64,000 bases of DNA. Origin: Trichomonas vaginalis G3. Its lineage: Eukaryota > Parabasalia > Trichomonadida > Trichomonadidae. A program made the translations under genes and the position numbers. Below, one piece after another: positions 1 to 8,907 of this stretch. Each line of letters begins with the position of its first letter. Position 1 is the stretch's first letter. The notes below the pieces were generated by a model that was given only the letters and a program-made list of their open reading frames with translations, was not told the DNA's origin and did no database searches. Where the stretch lies: the NCBI RefSeq assembly GCF_026262505.1, contig NC_067203.1, positions 7,874,001 through 7,938,000 on the forward strand, read 5' to 3'.

Positions 1-258
1 GCATATTTATAGTAAATCAATGACAAACATAAACTGATTGATTCTATTCCTAAGTAGATGACTGATACATCAGCAATAGATTTAAAAATATAATATTATT
101 TTGTCAAAATAGTTGGTTTTACTAAAGGAGATATCGGGGGTTGGCAAAATCAAAGTTATTTTAAGAACAGAAATAGGAAAAAATTAAGAATTTTATTATA
201 ATGAGAGTATTTTATTTTATTTTTATTTACAAGTAATTAAAAACATCTAGTATACAAG

Positions 259-753
259 TTATTGAGTGGTTTTTGAGCCTGGCATGGAATAAATGTAAGC
301 ATCTCCGATTTCCAAGGCTTTGTAATATCCTGGAAGGAATTCTTTCTTTGTAAAACCAAAGTTTTCGTAGAATTTCATAGCAACTTCATTGCTGTATAAA
401 ACATGAAGGTAAATTTCATCAACATCTTTATTTTCGTCAATAATATGTTGCAAAAGCTTACGTGCGATTCCACGACGTTGATATGTGTGTAAAACTCCGA
501 TTGTCATTAAATATAATTTATGTATCTTTGGATCCTTTTCGTCTTCTTCGATACGCCAGCAAATTTCACCAATTGGGAGATCATTGTTCAAATAAACAAG
601 CAATCCATGTGCAATCTTTCCTTCTTCGAACATTTTATAAATACGGCGACCATAATGGACAGGAAGTGTTTCACGATGAATTCTTCGAAGAAGTCCAACA
701 TTGTTTTTATCAACTGGAACATAACTCAACTCGAATGGCTGATTATCACTCAT
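259..753 (-). CDS. Naa50-like GNAT N-acetyltransferase
   Basis: A 164-residue GNAT-fold protein. Near the N-terminus the string LPVHYGRRIYK matches the substrate-binding stretch of the NatE catalytic subunit Naa50 (usual form FPVxYxxxFY). The acetyl-CoA loop is QRRGIAR at about residues 91-97, and the C-terminal SNEVAMKFYENFGF is the typical GNAT motif B. The length matches Naa50, which acetylates protein N-termini on or near the ribosome. A TGTCACC initiator-like motif lies about 30 nt upstream on the minus strand, and divergent transcription from the ankyrin gene at 850 leaves only about 100 bp between the starts. The family is clear; the Naa50 assignment rather than another NAT subunit is inference. 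Confidence 0.8.
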   Translation of the reverse strand: MSDNQPFELSYVPVDKNNVGLLRRIHRETLPVHYGRRIYKMFEEGKIAHGLLVYLNNDLPIGEICWRIEEDEKDPKIHKLYLMTIGVLHTYQRRGIARKLLQHIIDENKDVDEIYLHVLYSNEVAMKFYENFGFTKKEFLPGYYKALEIGDAYIYSMPGSKTTQ

Positions 754-849
754 AATTAAGTGGCCACTTAAAAGAAAGGTGACATTTGGTTGTTAAATTT
801 GACACTTTACAATCTGATCTAATTTATTTGTCAAATTTTAAAATCAACC

Positions 850-2475
850 ATGAAATCAGGTGTATACGATGAAGTCATGAGCTTTGCCAAAGATTATATT
901 GATACAATTAACGCTCTTTATCAACTAAAAGCAAATGATGAAGAAGAGATAGACGCATTTTACAAATTTCTCAAGACAAATTTACTTGATACAAAACTCT
1001 ATAAACCAGGAGAACTCATTCGTGAAATACAAGATGTCGCTGTATTCAATAATCGCTATTTTAAATCGTTTTGGACAATAGCCAAAAGAATATTTGAAGA
1101 TTATCAACCAAAAGTAATCGAGAGAATTACGCCGCTTTTTGACTATTTCTTTTATAAAGAATATGGAATTGTTTTTAATGAGACAAATAAGAAATATTTC
1201 AACCAATTTGAAGCGAAAAATTATTCAATAGATGTTCATGAAGAAAACTCAATATATAAAGCGATTATGAAAAATGATATAAAATCATTTATAATATTCA
1301 CAGAAATGGATGGTTTTGATAAGGATCAAAAATACTCTAGCAATTTCTATCCAAGGCAATCTACTTCTTATACTTTGATTGAGTTATGTTGTTATCATGG
1401 AGCTGTTGATTGCTTTAAGTTATTAAGATCAAAATTCAACTCAAAAATCACTCATAAATGCCTTCATTTTTCTTTTTTGAGTGGAAATCCAGAAATATTA
1501 AATGAATGCTTGAAATACGAAAAACCATGCAGAGATTGCATCAGCTATGCAATAATTTCTCACAATATTGATTTTGTCACGTATTTGATGAATGAACATA
1601 ACATACCAATTTATATAAATTGTTGCAATGATTTCAACAATCTCCAAACATATTTAATTGGTTTAGAGCAAACAAATGATTTCAACTCATGTTTTCTTCA
1701 TCGTCCATATTTCCATCTTCCTGCATTTTATAAATATATACTCGACCATTGTCCTGATATAACTAAAAAAGGTAACTTTTATGGAAGACGAGCTTTTGAA
1801 AATGTTATAAATGAAAATAGATATGACATTGCTGAAATTCTTATTTCTCACGGTGTAGATGTAAATATAATGAATGATGTTGAAGAGTCTGCACTTCATT
1901 TAGCAGCAATAAATGGTCGAAAAGAATTAGTTGAACTCTTTATTTCTAACGGCGTAGATGTAAATATCAAAGAGAGATATAACCATACACCTCTTCATTA
2001 TGCAGCAAAAAATGGAAATAAAGAAATAGTTCAACTTCTTATTGATAATGGGGCAGTTGTTAATGCAAAAAACAATCAAAATATTACTCCTATTCATGAG
2101 ACCCTCAATAATAAAAATACCGAAGCATTAGAAATCCTTATCGCTAATGGAGCAGATGTCAATGCAATAACAGCTGATGGATATAGTCCTCTTCATATGG
2201 CAATATACATATGTAATTCTAATGCAGCTGAAGTTCTTCTTTCGCATGGCGCCGATATTAATAAGACAAACTACCTTAATGAAACTGCCCTCCATATTGC
2301 AGCAAAAGAAAATAAAATAGATATGGTAAAATTGCTTATTTCACATGGAGCGGATGTTAATATTAGAAATTATGAAAAAAAATCTGCTCTTGATTATGCA
2401 GTAAATAAGAATTATAAAGAAATAGCAGATATTCTCATATCTCATGGAGATGTTAACTCAAACTCTAATGTATGA
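850..2475 (+). CDS. DUF3447-type ankyrin repeat protein
   Basis: A 541-residue protein. The first ~300 residues are a conserved all-helical region with the LIELCCYHGAVDCFKLL and AIISHNIDFVTYL strings typical of the DUF3447 ankyrin family, which is greatly expanded in Trichomonas. About six C-terminal ankyrin repeats follow from about residue 325, with ALHLAA, PLHYAAKNG and VxxLLIxxGADVN repeat signatures. It is probably a cytosolic protein-interaction scaffold; the specific partner is unknown. The start at 850 is the first ATG of a long uninterrupted frame. A close paralogue lies on the opposite strand at 11,327-12,640, with the same N-terminal architecture but fewer repeats, indicating local family expansion. 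Confidence 0.85.
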   Translation: MKSGVYDEVMSFAKDYIDTINALYQLKANDEEEIDAFYKFLKTNLLDTKLYKPGELIREIQDVAVFNNRYFKSFWTIAKRIFEDYQPKVIERITPLFDYFFYKEYGIVFNETNKKYFNQFEAKNYSIDVHEENSIYKAIMKNDIKSFIIFTEMDGFDKDQKYSSNFYPRQSTSYTLIELCCYHGAVDCFKLLRSKFNSKITHKCLHFSFLSGNPEILNECLKYEKPCRDCISYAIISHNIDFVTYLMNEHNIPIYINCCNDFNNLQTYLIGLEQTNDFNSCFLHRPYFHLPAFYKYILDHCPDITKKGNFYGRRAFENVINENRYDIAEILISHGVDVNIMNDVEESALHLAAINGRKELVELFISNGVDVNIKERYNHTPLHYAAKNGNKEIVQLLIDNGAVVNAKNNQNITPIHETLNNKNTEALEILIANGADVNAITADGYSPLHMAIYICNSNAAEVLLSHGADINKTNYLNETALHIAAKENKIDMVKLLISHGADVNIRNYEKKSALDYAVNKNYKEIADILISHGDVNSNSNV

Positions 2476-2625
2476 TTTATTTCAGTTTCCTTTACCTTTT
2501 AGAGATTTTGGTGACAACATATTAATGGACTAAAATTATTTACTTTATCTAGATTTATTTTGTTCGAAAGTTGATTTTGAGTCAAATAAGGTTGAATTAT
2601 AAATTTTACTGTACGTTAAAAAGGA

Positions 2626-3318
2626 ATGAGCAACCGAAGATCTCCTCCTTTATCTAAAGAAAGGCTAGAAGCTGCTCATCAGATTTACCTAGATATGGTT
2701 TCAGATCCAGATTCAAACTTCTCTCAAAAAAATAAAGAAAATATCTTAAAAAAATTTAGAAATAAAAACAACAATCAATCTGATGACAACAAATCGAATT
2801 CTTCAAACTCAAATCAACAAAAGCATATTAATTATTCGACCAAAGAGGTTAAAAAGGAGCGGCCGCCATTAATAGATCCTCGAATTCCTCCACCCGAATC
2901 ACCAAAGAAAGCGAAAGCAATGTCTCAATCTATGGCAAAGTACTATTCTCGACACAAACAAAATGATAATGCAACTGATGATTATATTAGACAGAGGAAA
3001 CGAGAAGACGAAGTAGCAGCACAGAGAATTCAAAAAGATAAAGAACTTGCAAAAAAATTTACACGTCAAGCAATTAAAAAATACCGATGTGATAAAGAAC
3101 GAGAAAAATTAACACAAGATCTCCAAAAAATACGAGATTTTGAAGTTGCTTTGCACTTAGAAGAAATGAAAAAACCAGTAAAACATTATACAATGCCAGA
3201 CTTTTATTTACATGAAGTCAGACATCAAGAAAAGTGTGAGGAGTCTTCAAGATTTTTAACATCTGTAGTTCCTCCAAAACCTCGTAAAACTGTTCCACAG
3301 CCAATGCCTTTGTATTAA
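2626..3318 (+). CDS. Hypothetical charged, partly disordered protein
   Basis: A 230-residue protein with no fold I recognise. Residues 1-25 (LSKERLEAAHQIYLDMV) form a predicted amphipathic helix. An Asn/Ser/Gln-rich linker follows at about 45-70, then a Pro-rich patch (PPLIDPRIPPPESP) and a long Lys/Arg/Glu-rich helix at about 120-185 that could be a coiled coil. The C-terminus is Pro-rich. The N-terminal helix resembles that of the small protein at 5,268-5,609 (LSDEQIKDAKEKYIHHL), so the two may be distant relatives. The open frame spans the whole locus and codon use matches the neighbours. Function unknown. Confidence 0.6.
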   Translation: MSNRRSPPLSKERLEAAHQIYLDMVSDPDSNFSQKNKENILKKFRNKNNNQSDDNKSNSSNSNQQKHINYSTKEVKKERPPLIDPRIPPPESPKKAKAMSQSMAKYYSRHKQNDNATDDYIRQRKREDEVAAQRIQKDKELAKKFTRQAIKKYRCDKEREKLTQDLQKIRDFEVALHLEEMKKPVKHYTMPDFYLHEVRHQEKCEESSRFLTSVVPPKPRKTVPQPMPLY

Positions 3319-3548
3319 CGGTTGGTATTTTTTTGTTTTGTATTGTTGTGTTTTTAAAGTATAATGTTTAATATGCTCTAATCATATACTTATTAATTTT
3401 TTTTTCTCTGAATTGAAATTAATCAGTCAAATCTTATATCGTTTCATATTTAACGTTAATCACATCAAATTGAGATCTGATAAAGAGATTTGGTAATAAT
3501 TTGATAATAAAACATAATCATTTACTAATAACAAATAAAAAAACAAAA

Positions 3549-3764
3549 TTAACAATCGCTTGGGATGAAATGGAAATCATGAGGGAATTCATTGAATTCT
3601 TTGAACTCATCGAACTCCAATGATAAATCTATCGTGGCATTGCACAGTGTAATCATTGGTATAACGTATGTAATTGAAGGTGATGTTCGCTTTGGCTTTG
3701 CAGAGAGATCTATTTTAATCTCATTGTCAGCGCCTCTGTTGATGAATGCACAAAGAAACTTCAT
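3549..3764 (-). CDS. Possible small protein (71 aa)
   Basis: A short frame with no recognised similarity. The supporting signal is upstream: on the minus strand a TTTCATTC initiator-like sequence sits about 10 nt before the ATG, the spacing seen for accepted host genes. The product has an acidic Glu/Phe-rich C-terminal half (EFDEFKEFNEF). It could be a genuine mini-gene or chance. Confidence 0.3.
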   Translation of the reverse strand: MKFLCAFINRGADNEIKIDLSAKPKRTSPSITYVIPMITLCNATIDLSLEFDEFKEFNEFPHDFHFIPSDC

Positions 3765-4190
3765 TTAGAAGAATGAAATTACTATACAATTGAAATGATT
3801 TCAATTATTGACAAATTGGTAAACGCAATTGAATAGAAAATAACACATTTTGGACACTTTTAATCAAATCATTCCATGATATGTATTAATAAATTGAATT
3901 ATTAGCATACGTTGGAAATAATTTTGAATACTTTTGTGTCGTGTAAAATATTTTTTTTAATGAAGAAAATGCTACACATCTAAATAAATAATATTGAAAT
4001 ACTTTACATGTTTGCCGCCCCTGCCTTTACACAACTCCCCCACAAAGTGAAGTCGGTAGTCAAAGGTAGAGACTCTATCGGACAAATTGAGAGGAAAATG
4101 TAAAAAAATACAATCTTTTAAAATGATGCATACAAAAATTTATAAACCAGTCAATAAAAGATGTCAGGAACGTTAACAACCATTTTTTTT

Positions 4191-4335
4191 AAGGGTGCCC
4201 TATAGACGATAGACCACCCTCAGAAAAGCACTTTTAAGGCTATTATATTGAGAACTAGAATCTGGATAATCCATTCATTCGAGTTCTAATAAGGTTAATT
4301 TTGTGATGTTTACATTATCGTTATAGGGCACCCTT
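4191..4335. mobile_element. 145-bp MITE with AAGGGTGC termini
   Basis: The ends are a perfect 14-bp inverted repeat, AAGGGTGCCCTATA at 4,191-4,204 and its complement at 4,322-4,335. Weaker symmetry continues for a few more bases. No coding capacity. I see no clear target-site duplication. The terminal AAGGGTGC is shared with the ~1-kb element at 9,199-10,201, so both probably belong to one terminal-inverted-repeat superfamily. Confidence 0.65.
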
Positions 4336-4434
4336 AAATTTGAATAAAAATATACTTTTTCGCTTGAAAATTAAACTGGAATATATGTAATAAGTGGTAT
4401 CACGATAGCTAATCATAAACATTGAATTTTTTTT

Positions 4435-4439
4435 TCATT
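4435..4439 (+). promoter_or_regulatory. Host initiator (TCATT) before Gemin2-like gene
   Basis: TCATT with the presumed A+1 at 4,437, 12 nt before the ATG at 4,449. Matches the Trichomonas initiator consensus TCA-Py-(T/A) and decides the start codon over an upstream non-ATG codon. Confidence 0.6.
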
Positions 4440-4448
4440 AATATTGAA

Positions 4449-5039
4449 ATGAAAACATCAGTTTGGGAATTAATGACTGGAAAGAAAAAAAATCCAACTC
4501 AAGCTGAAGAAATCAAAGAAGCCTCTAAAAATGAAAACGATATTGATAAAGATCTCGATCAATCTACACTTTCATTTAAATATATTCAACCCGTCGATGA
4601 GAAGTTAAAACTTCTGGACAAATTCATACCTGATCAAGAATGGCTCAAGAAATTCTCTATGTGGTTCTCATATATGAGAATTTACATATCAGTATTAAGT
4701 AAAACTACAGAAGAAACAAATATTGATAAATTAATTCAAAGAATAGAAAATGGAGAACCACCCCAGATTAGTGAAATTTCTGGATGCGATGACATTTGCG
4801 ATCTTTTTGCTTATTTCTCCAAATATGAAATAGATTACACTAAAAATGATTTAATTTGGATATTTACAGCTTGCATATATGAAACTCGTTTAGCTCCTGA
4901 TGATTCTGTAAAATCAATGCAAATTATTCTCGAAAAAATTATTCAGCAAGTTAATGCTCTTAATTCGAAAGAGGATGTTCTATATTCAGATCTTATGATT
5001 CTTTACTGTATAATTACTACATTTTTCCATCAACATTAG
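4449..5039 (+). CDS. Gemin2/SIP1-like protein (tentative)
   Basis: About 196 residues. The start at 4,449 is chosen because it follows the initiator by 12 nt. After a charged N-terminus (1-45) comes PDQEWLKKFSMWFSYMR, then a mostly helical region ending in LYSDLMILYCIITTFFHQ. The order of a Trp/Phe-rich helix, an acidic short loop, then paired helices ending near a conserved 'N/DLLICLVxRYF'-like helix resembles the SMN-complex assembly factor Gemin2 (SIP1), which helps load Sm rings onto snRNAs. Similarity is weak and judged by eye. A generic helical protein remains possible. Confidence 0.4.
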   Translation: MKTSVWELMTGKKKNPTQAEEIKEASKNENDIDKDLDQSTLSFKYIQPVDEKLKLLDKFIPDQEWLKKFSMWFSYMRIYISVLSKTTEETNIDKLIQRIENGEPPQISEISGCDDICDLFAYFSKYEIDYTKNDLIWIFTACIYETRLAPDDSVKSMQIILEKIIQQVNALNSKEDVLYSDLMILYCIITTFFHQH

Positions 5040-5267
5040 AATAATTTTTTTTTTCTTGTTGCACAAACAAATAATATGTATTATGATCTTTCGGAAATTT
5101 TGTATTAGGCCTTATTGATAACATCATTGATTCATCAGAGAGTCATCTCAACATTTTGAACATATTTTTGAACTTCCATTACTGCATATTTCTCAGGATT
5201 TATGATTTAAAAACATTGACGATACAAACTATTTGGTCGGCAAAAATTATTTTTGAATTTAATTTTT

Positions 5268-5609
5268 ATGACTCAGAGAAATCCTTTTGGTTTAAGCGAT
5301 GAGCAAATCAAAGATGCAAAAGAAAAGTATATCCATCATCTAAAAGAAAATGATCCGCTAATAAAGAACGAAAAAAGTGGTATAAAAAAATCGAATATGG
5401 CAGATAAAAAAGTCGAAGAAGATTTTAAAAACGAATCTGATGATCTTAGAAAGTTTTTAGAAGATAACAAATACATTACAAAGTCAGGACCACCAAAATT
5501 AGAAATTTCAAATAGCCGTATTGCTGAAATGCGGGAAATTGCTAAATCATTAAAAGACAAAACGACGTCAATCAATCTAATTGTAGCAAAGATTAGATTA
5601 GACAACTGA
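5268..5609 (+). CDS. Small hypothetical helical protein
   Basis: About 113 residues, start ATG at 5,268. Charged throughout, with LSDEQIKDAKEKYIHHL near the N-terminus and IAEMREIAKSLKDKTTSINLIV near the C-terminus, both predicted helices. No family recognised. The N-terminal helix is similar in pattern to that of the 2,626-3,318 gene product. Confidence 0.5.
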   Translation: MTQRNPFGLSDEQIKDAKEKYIHHLKENDPLIKNEKSGIKKSNMADKKVEEDFKNESDDLRKFLEDNKYITKSGPPKLEISNSRIAEMREIAKSLKDKTTSINLIVAKIRLDN

Positions 5610-5887
5610 TTGTCTTTTTTTTTCTTAAATATGTCTGTTTGTATGAATGAATAAATACTATTGTTTGTAAACATCCTTGTTTTATAACATGTCAGAAAAT
5701 ACTGTTTTAAGTAACCATTCCAGAGGAATTGAAAAGTTAAGCAATCTTTTTGGTTCAATTTTTCTATATTAGCAAGTAAAGTATAAATATTTTAAAAGTT
5801 CATAGTATATATTGAAATTAAACGGAAATCATTCTATGATTAATTATAGATTATCACAATTTCTTTCCAACTCCATCGTTACAACCA

Positions 5888-6300
5888 TGATTGGCTTTGA
5901 TCAAGTTTTCTCTAACTTCATTGGTGGCTTCAATGTTGCCTAGTACCAACAAACTTGTTATTATCTGCGGCTGCATCTTCATCATCGTTAGCGTCGTTCT
6001 AACATGCATTGCTGTTCATGAGTAATTGTTCCAAATGTTCCATTCATTCAAGTCAATGCCAAAGCCAGTTCTCCACATCCATCGTTGGATGGGATATGTT
6101 GATTTCAACAACGATTGCTCAAGTTAAGTCAGAACAGATCTTTACAAGCTCCAAGGCAAGGACCACAATGAAGGTATCCGCTTTGAGCTCACCACCCTTG
6201 GTGTTTCTTCATTCTTGTCATGGTTTAGTCATTTGTCCAAGATGCAGTCATCAAATGCATCGGCCTCAAGCTCTCATACGCACTCTCACAGGTCATTGAT
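5888..6300 (+). pseudogene. Probable membrane-protein gene relic
   Basis: Reading-frame pieces interrupted by stops. The first piece starts at an ATG and encodes IGFDQVFSNFIGGFNV; a shifted frame then gives a strongly hydrophobic stretch (LVIICGCIFIIVSVVLTCIA) like a transmembrane helix. Base composition here is less AT-rich than the surroundings and resembles coding DNA. Parent family not recognised. Could be chance. Confidence 0.35.
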
Positions 6301-6658
6301 GGTATCTGGCTCATCCGACGAAAAATATTAACTTTTTAGATATGAAAACTGGCTCATGAAACTTTGAGTGTCAAAAAATAGAGGGAATGTCAAAAAATGG
6401 TAAGTGCAACCTTATAGGCAGCCAGGTTAAATTTTCTTGTTCAGTTTTCCAATTTTAGGTGACTCTGTTTTTTCAGTAATGGCGGTATTGTTAATTAAAC
6501 ATCCCATATTAATAATTTAATGTTAATTAACCATATTAACACATTAATGCTGAGTATAATGGACACAGTTCTGGGAGATATCTTTGTTGTCGATGAAGTA
6601 CTCCCTTATATCACACCATAAATATGATTGCATTTTCGGAGTTTCTAAAAAGAAAATG

Positions 6659-6663
6659 TCACT
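6659..6663 (+). promoter_or_regulatory. Host initiator (TCACT) before SDF2-like gene
   Basis: TGTCACTTTTTT with presumed A+1 at 6,661, 25 nt before the ATG at 6,686. It overlaps an upstream in-frame ATG at 6,656, so translation from the later ATG is favoured. Confidence 0.6.
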
Positions 6664-6685
6664 TTTTTATTTAAATTTAATTAGG

Positions 6686-7300
6686 ATGTTTATTTTTGCA
6701 GCATTTTCTTCAAGTTCTATAGTTACATATACTTCATCAGTTCAGCTTAAAGGAATATATACAAAGAATCGACTTGGAGTTGTCATTCAAAAAAATATGT
6801 ACAATAATGAACCTCCTCTAGTTTATACATCAAGACCACCATATGATCACGGCTGGTTCTGGACAGTTGAGCCAGATGAAGAAAATGTCAGTCTTGCTCG
6901 CAATCCAGTTCCATGCGGAGCTACTATTGTTCTTTCTTCACCTTCAACAGAATTATACTTATCAACAAAAGTCAAATCAGGCGTATCAATTGCATCGGCT
7001 GTTACTCATAAAACAGAACCAGCAGACCAATGGATTTTAGAGTGTAAAAATAACGCAACTGTTTGGAATGAAGGAGAAGAAGTCTTATTCCAGAATGTAA
7101 AATACAAATGCTACTTATCCTCAAATTTGGCAGATAAAATCCCAGAGCAAACAAATAAATTCGCAGTTAGATGCACACCTCTCTCTTCAGATGCTGTTTG
7201 GAAGGTTTCTGAAGGAATATTCTTCCCAAAGGAAACTCCTTTTGTTGAAAAACCTAAGAGAAATGATGATGATTACGATTATGACGATGATGAATTATAA
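6686..7300 (+). CDS. SDF2-like MIR-domain ER protein
   Basis: About 204 residues from the ATG following the initiator. The N-terminus is a short hydrophobic signal-peptide-like stretch. The body carries MIR repeats: SSVQLKGIYTKNRLGVV begins the first, with GWFWTVEP, then VPCGATIVLSSPSTELYLSTK and DQWILEC, then VLFQNVKYKCYLSSN and AVWKV. This is the pattern of stromal cell-derived factor 2, an ER-lumen partner of Hsp40/BiP and O-mannosyl quality control. The C-terminus is a very acidic DDDYDYDDDEL, whose last four residues (DDEL) fit a KDEL-type retrieval signal. The family is clear; the exact retention role is inferred. Confidence 0.8.
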   Translation: MFIFAAFSSSSIVTYTSSVQLKGIYTKNRLGVVIQKNMYNNEPPLVYTSRPPYDHGWFWTVEPDEENVSLARNPVPCGATIVLSSPSTELYLSTKVKSGVSIASAVTHKTEPADQWILECKNNATVWNEGEEVLFQNVKYKCYLSSNLADKIPEQTNKFAVRCTPLSSDAVWKVSEGIFFPKETPFVEKPKRNDDDYDYDDDEL

Positions 7301-7944
7301 ACTGTTAACATATTTCATACATATTACTAAGTTATTTTGTAAACTTTATTTAAATACAATAGATATAACACCCTTTTAAAATTTAAATCAAATAAGAAGA
7401 AGTAATCTACAGAAAAAATTTGGTTTGCTTATATATTTCATCATACAAAAAGGTATAGAGTGTCTTTTGATGGAATTCAAACTTCCACTACTTAATTTCT
7501 TCTAAAGATTCAAATTTTTGTTGAAAAAGCATTAAATTCCATATCATGTTATTATTTTCGAGGTGATATGTATTGTGATCTAACTCTTTTTCGTTAGTTT
7601 CATACCATTTTTTTTGGTCTAATAAATGCATAAGAAAAATTTATTAGAATTAAGTAATGGTTCTGTGCCCAAACGGTTTGCTAGATCAAATCTATTTCTA
7701 GATAAAAAGATATTTAGAAAATTCATTAATCTATAGATAGTTAGATAAATGCATTTTAAAAATTCATGAGAATTAAGTGATGGTTCTGTATTCAAACAGT
7801 TTACAAGACCAAATCTATTTCTAAATAAAAAGATTTTTATATTGAATTTATTGAGCAAAATAATACAAAAATTTTCTAGTTTATAAACAGCTTTATAAAA
7901 TAAATCATATAACATTAAATTAGATAGTTTTATTAAAAATAAGA
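7301..7944. other. Gene-free spacer with a two-copy tandem repeat
   Basis: No supported gene. A frame of about 98 codons on the minus strand is produced by the duplicated segment at 7,621-7,845 and is judged non-coding. Confidence 0.6.
7621..7845. repeat. Two imperfect ~123-bp tandem copies
   Basis: The first copy begins TAAATGCAT near 7,623 and the second at 7,746. Both contain ...GAATTAAGTRATGGTTCTGT... followed by TCTATTTCTARATAAAAAGA. Copies differ at many positions, so the duplication is not recent. Confidence 0.6.
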
Positions 7945-8907
7945 TTAATCTTTTTTCACTTTCTTTCCTAAGTATTCATTTAACAAGTTAACAGCTTCAG
8001 TATTTGTACGATCAGAAGCCTTCAGTCCCAGTTTATTGGCGATTTCGAGGTTGGCTAACAGTGCTCTTTCTTCTGGCTTCATGTCCTTGATTTCTTCTGT
8101 TGTATGTTGCTTGGAAATCGAAATTGTGACTGTAGCAAATGGAATTGAAAGGGTTCTGTAAATAAATGATCCAAATCCGCCAACATTCCAATTGTAACCG
8201 ACAAGACCGAATGTTCCGTATGTTGTATATCTGATAGTGACTGTTTGGAATGGCTTTGTTGTAAGGAAACCGCCAGAATGGAACTTTAATAAGAATTTTC
8301 CTTGTGTGGTCTTTCCTTCTGGGGCCAAAGCAACTGGATAACGATTTTCCTGCTCAATTGCTTCTGTTATGTATGTTGAGGCTCCTGCTGCCTTTGTTCT
8401 ATCGATGAAAACTGTATCAACAGCTGCCAAAATTTGGCCAAACAATGGAACTTTGAGCATTTCAGCCATAGAAATGACAGTAAATACCTTGTAGATATAG
8501 ATTAGTGGACCATCAAAGAGAGTTTGGTGATTAAAGCAAAACATTCTTGTGTCTGGCTCGAATTGTCCTTCAACTTTGATATAGAACATTCCGCAGCAAA
8601 AGGCAAATACACGGATATAGCATTGAGTAATAAAAATACCGTACTTTGTGAAGTGTTTAACAAATCTTGTTCCTAGGAATGGAATTACTGGCATCATGAA
8701 CAAGATATATACTAACAATGCAAGAACAAGACCAATAAGGCGTAAGATTCCAAATGATAAAATGAATAAAATAAAAATTACAAATTTGGCAAAGCCTTTT
8801 GGTTTGTTTATTAATGCGGAGTTATCAATAAGTTCTTCATCGGTTACAGTGCTGAGTGATGTTTGATTGTGGAATTCCTTGCTTTCGCTTGGAAAGAGAT
8901 TTCTCAT
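7945..8907 (-). CDS. PlsC/LPLAT-type lysophospholipid acyltransferase
   Basis: A 320-residue membrane-bound acyltransferase. A hydrophobic segment at about residues 40-75 (FVIFILFILSFGILRLIGL) and a second around 90-115 anchor it. Motif I is NHQTLFD (NHxxxxD, about 130-136), an FIDRTKA motif II equivalent follows, and motif III is PEGKTT (about 196-201). The size and the cytosolic C-terminal extension resemble the LPCAT/LPEAT group, which acylates lysophospholipids during membrane remodelling. A TCACTC initiator-like sequence lies about 30 nt before the start on the minus strand. Substrate preference cannot be told from sequence. Confidence 0.85.
   Translation of the reverse strand: MRNLFPSESKEFHNQTSLSTVTDEELIDNSALINKPKGFAKFVIFILFILSFGILRLIGLVLALLVYILFMMPVIPFLGTRFVKHFTKYGIFITQCYIRVFAFCCGMFYIKVEGQFEPDTRMFCFNHQTLFDGPLIYIYKVFTVISMAEMLKVPLFGQILAAVDTVFIDRTKAAGASTYITEAIEQENRYPVALAPEGKTTQGKFLLKFHSGGFLTTKPFQTVTIRYTTYGTFGLVGYNWNVGGFGSFIYRTLSIPFATVTISISKQHTTEEIKDMKPEERALLANLEIANKLGLKASDRTNTEAVNLLNEYLGKKVKKD

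Larger units (their letters stand above)
3765..4448. other. Gene-free spacer containing one MITE
   Basis: No convincing reading frame on either strand. A 145-bp inverted-repeat element (4,191-4,335) and the promoter region of the gene at 4,449 are the only structures seen. Confidence 0.6.
5610..6685. other. Spacer with a decayed reading frame and SDF2 promoter
   Basis: No intact gene seen. It contains probable pseudogene debris at 5,888-6,300 and ends in the initiator of the SDF2-like gene. Confidence 0.5.

Noticed and set aside
462..759. Plus-strand frames over the acetyltransferase gene
   Set aside because: Antisense shadows of a well-supported gene. Similar shadows over the Sel1, Rab, CFAP70 and SLC13 genes were discarded too.
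7619..7915. 98-codon frame on the minus strand
   Set aside because: Consists of two diverged copies of a 123-bp tandem repeat without initiator or domain.
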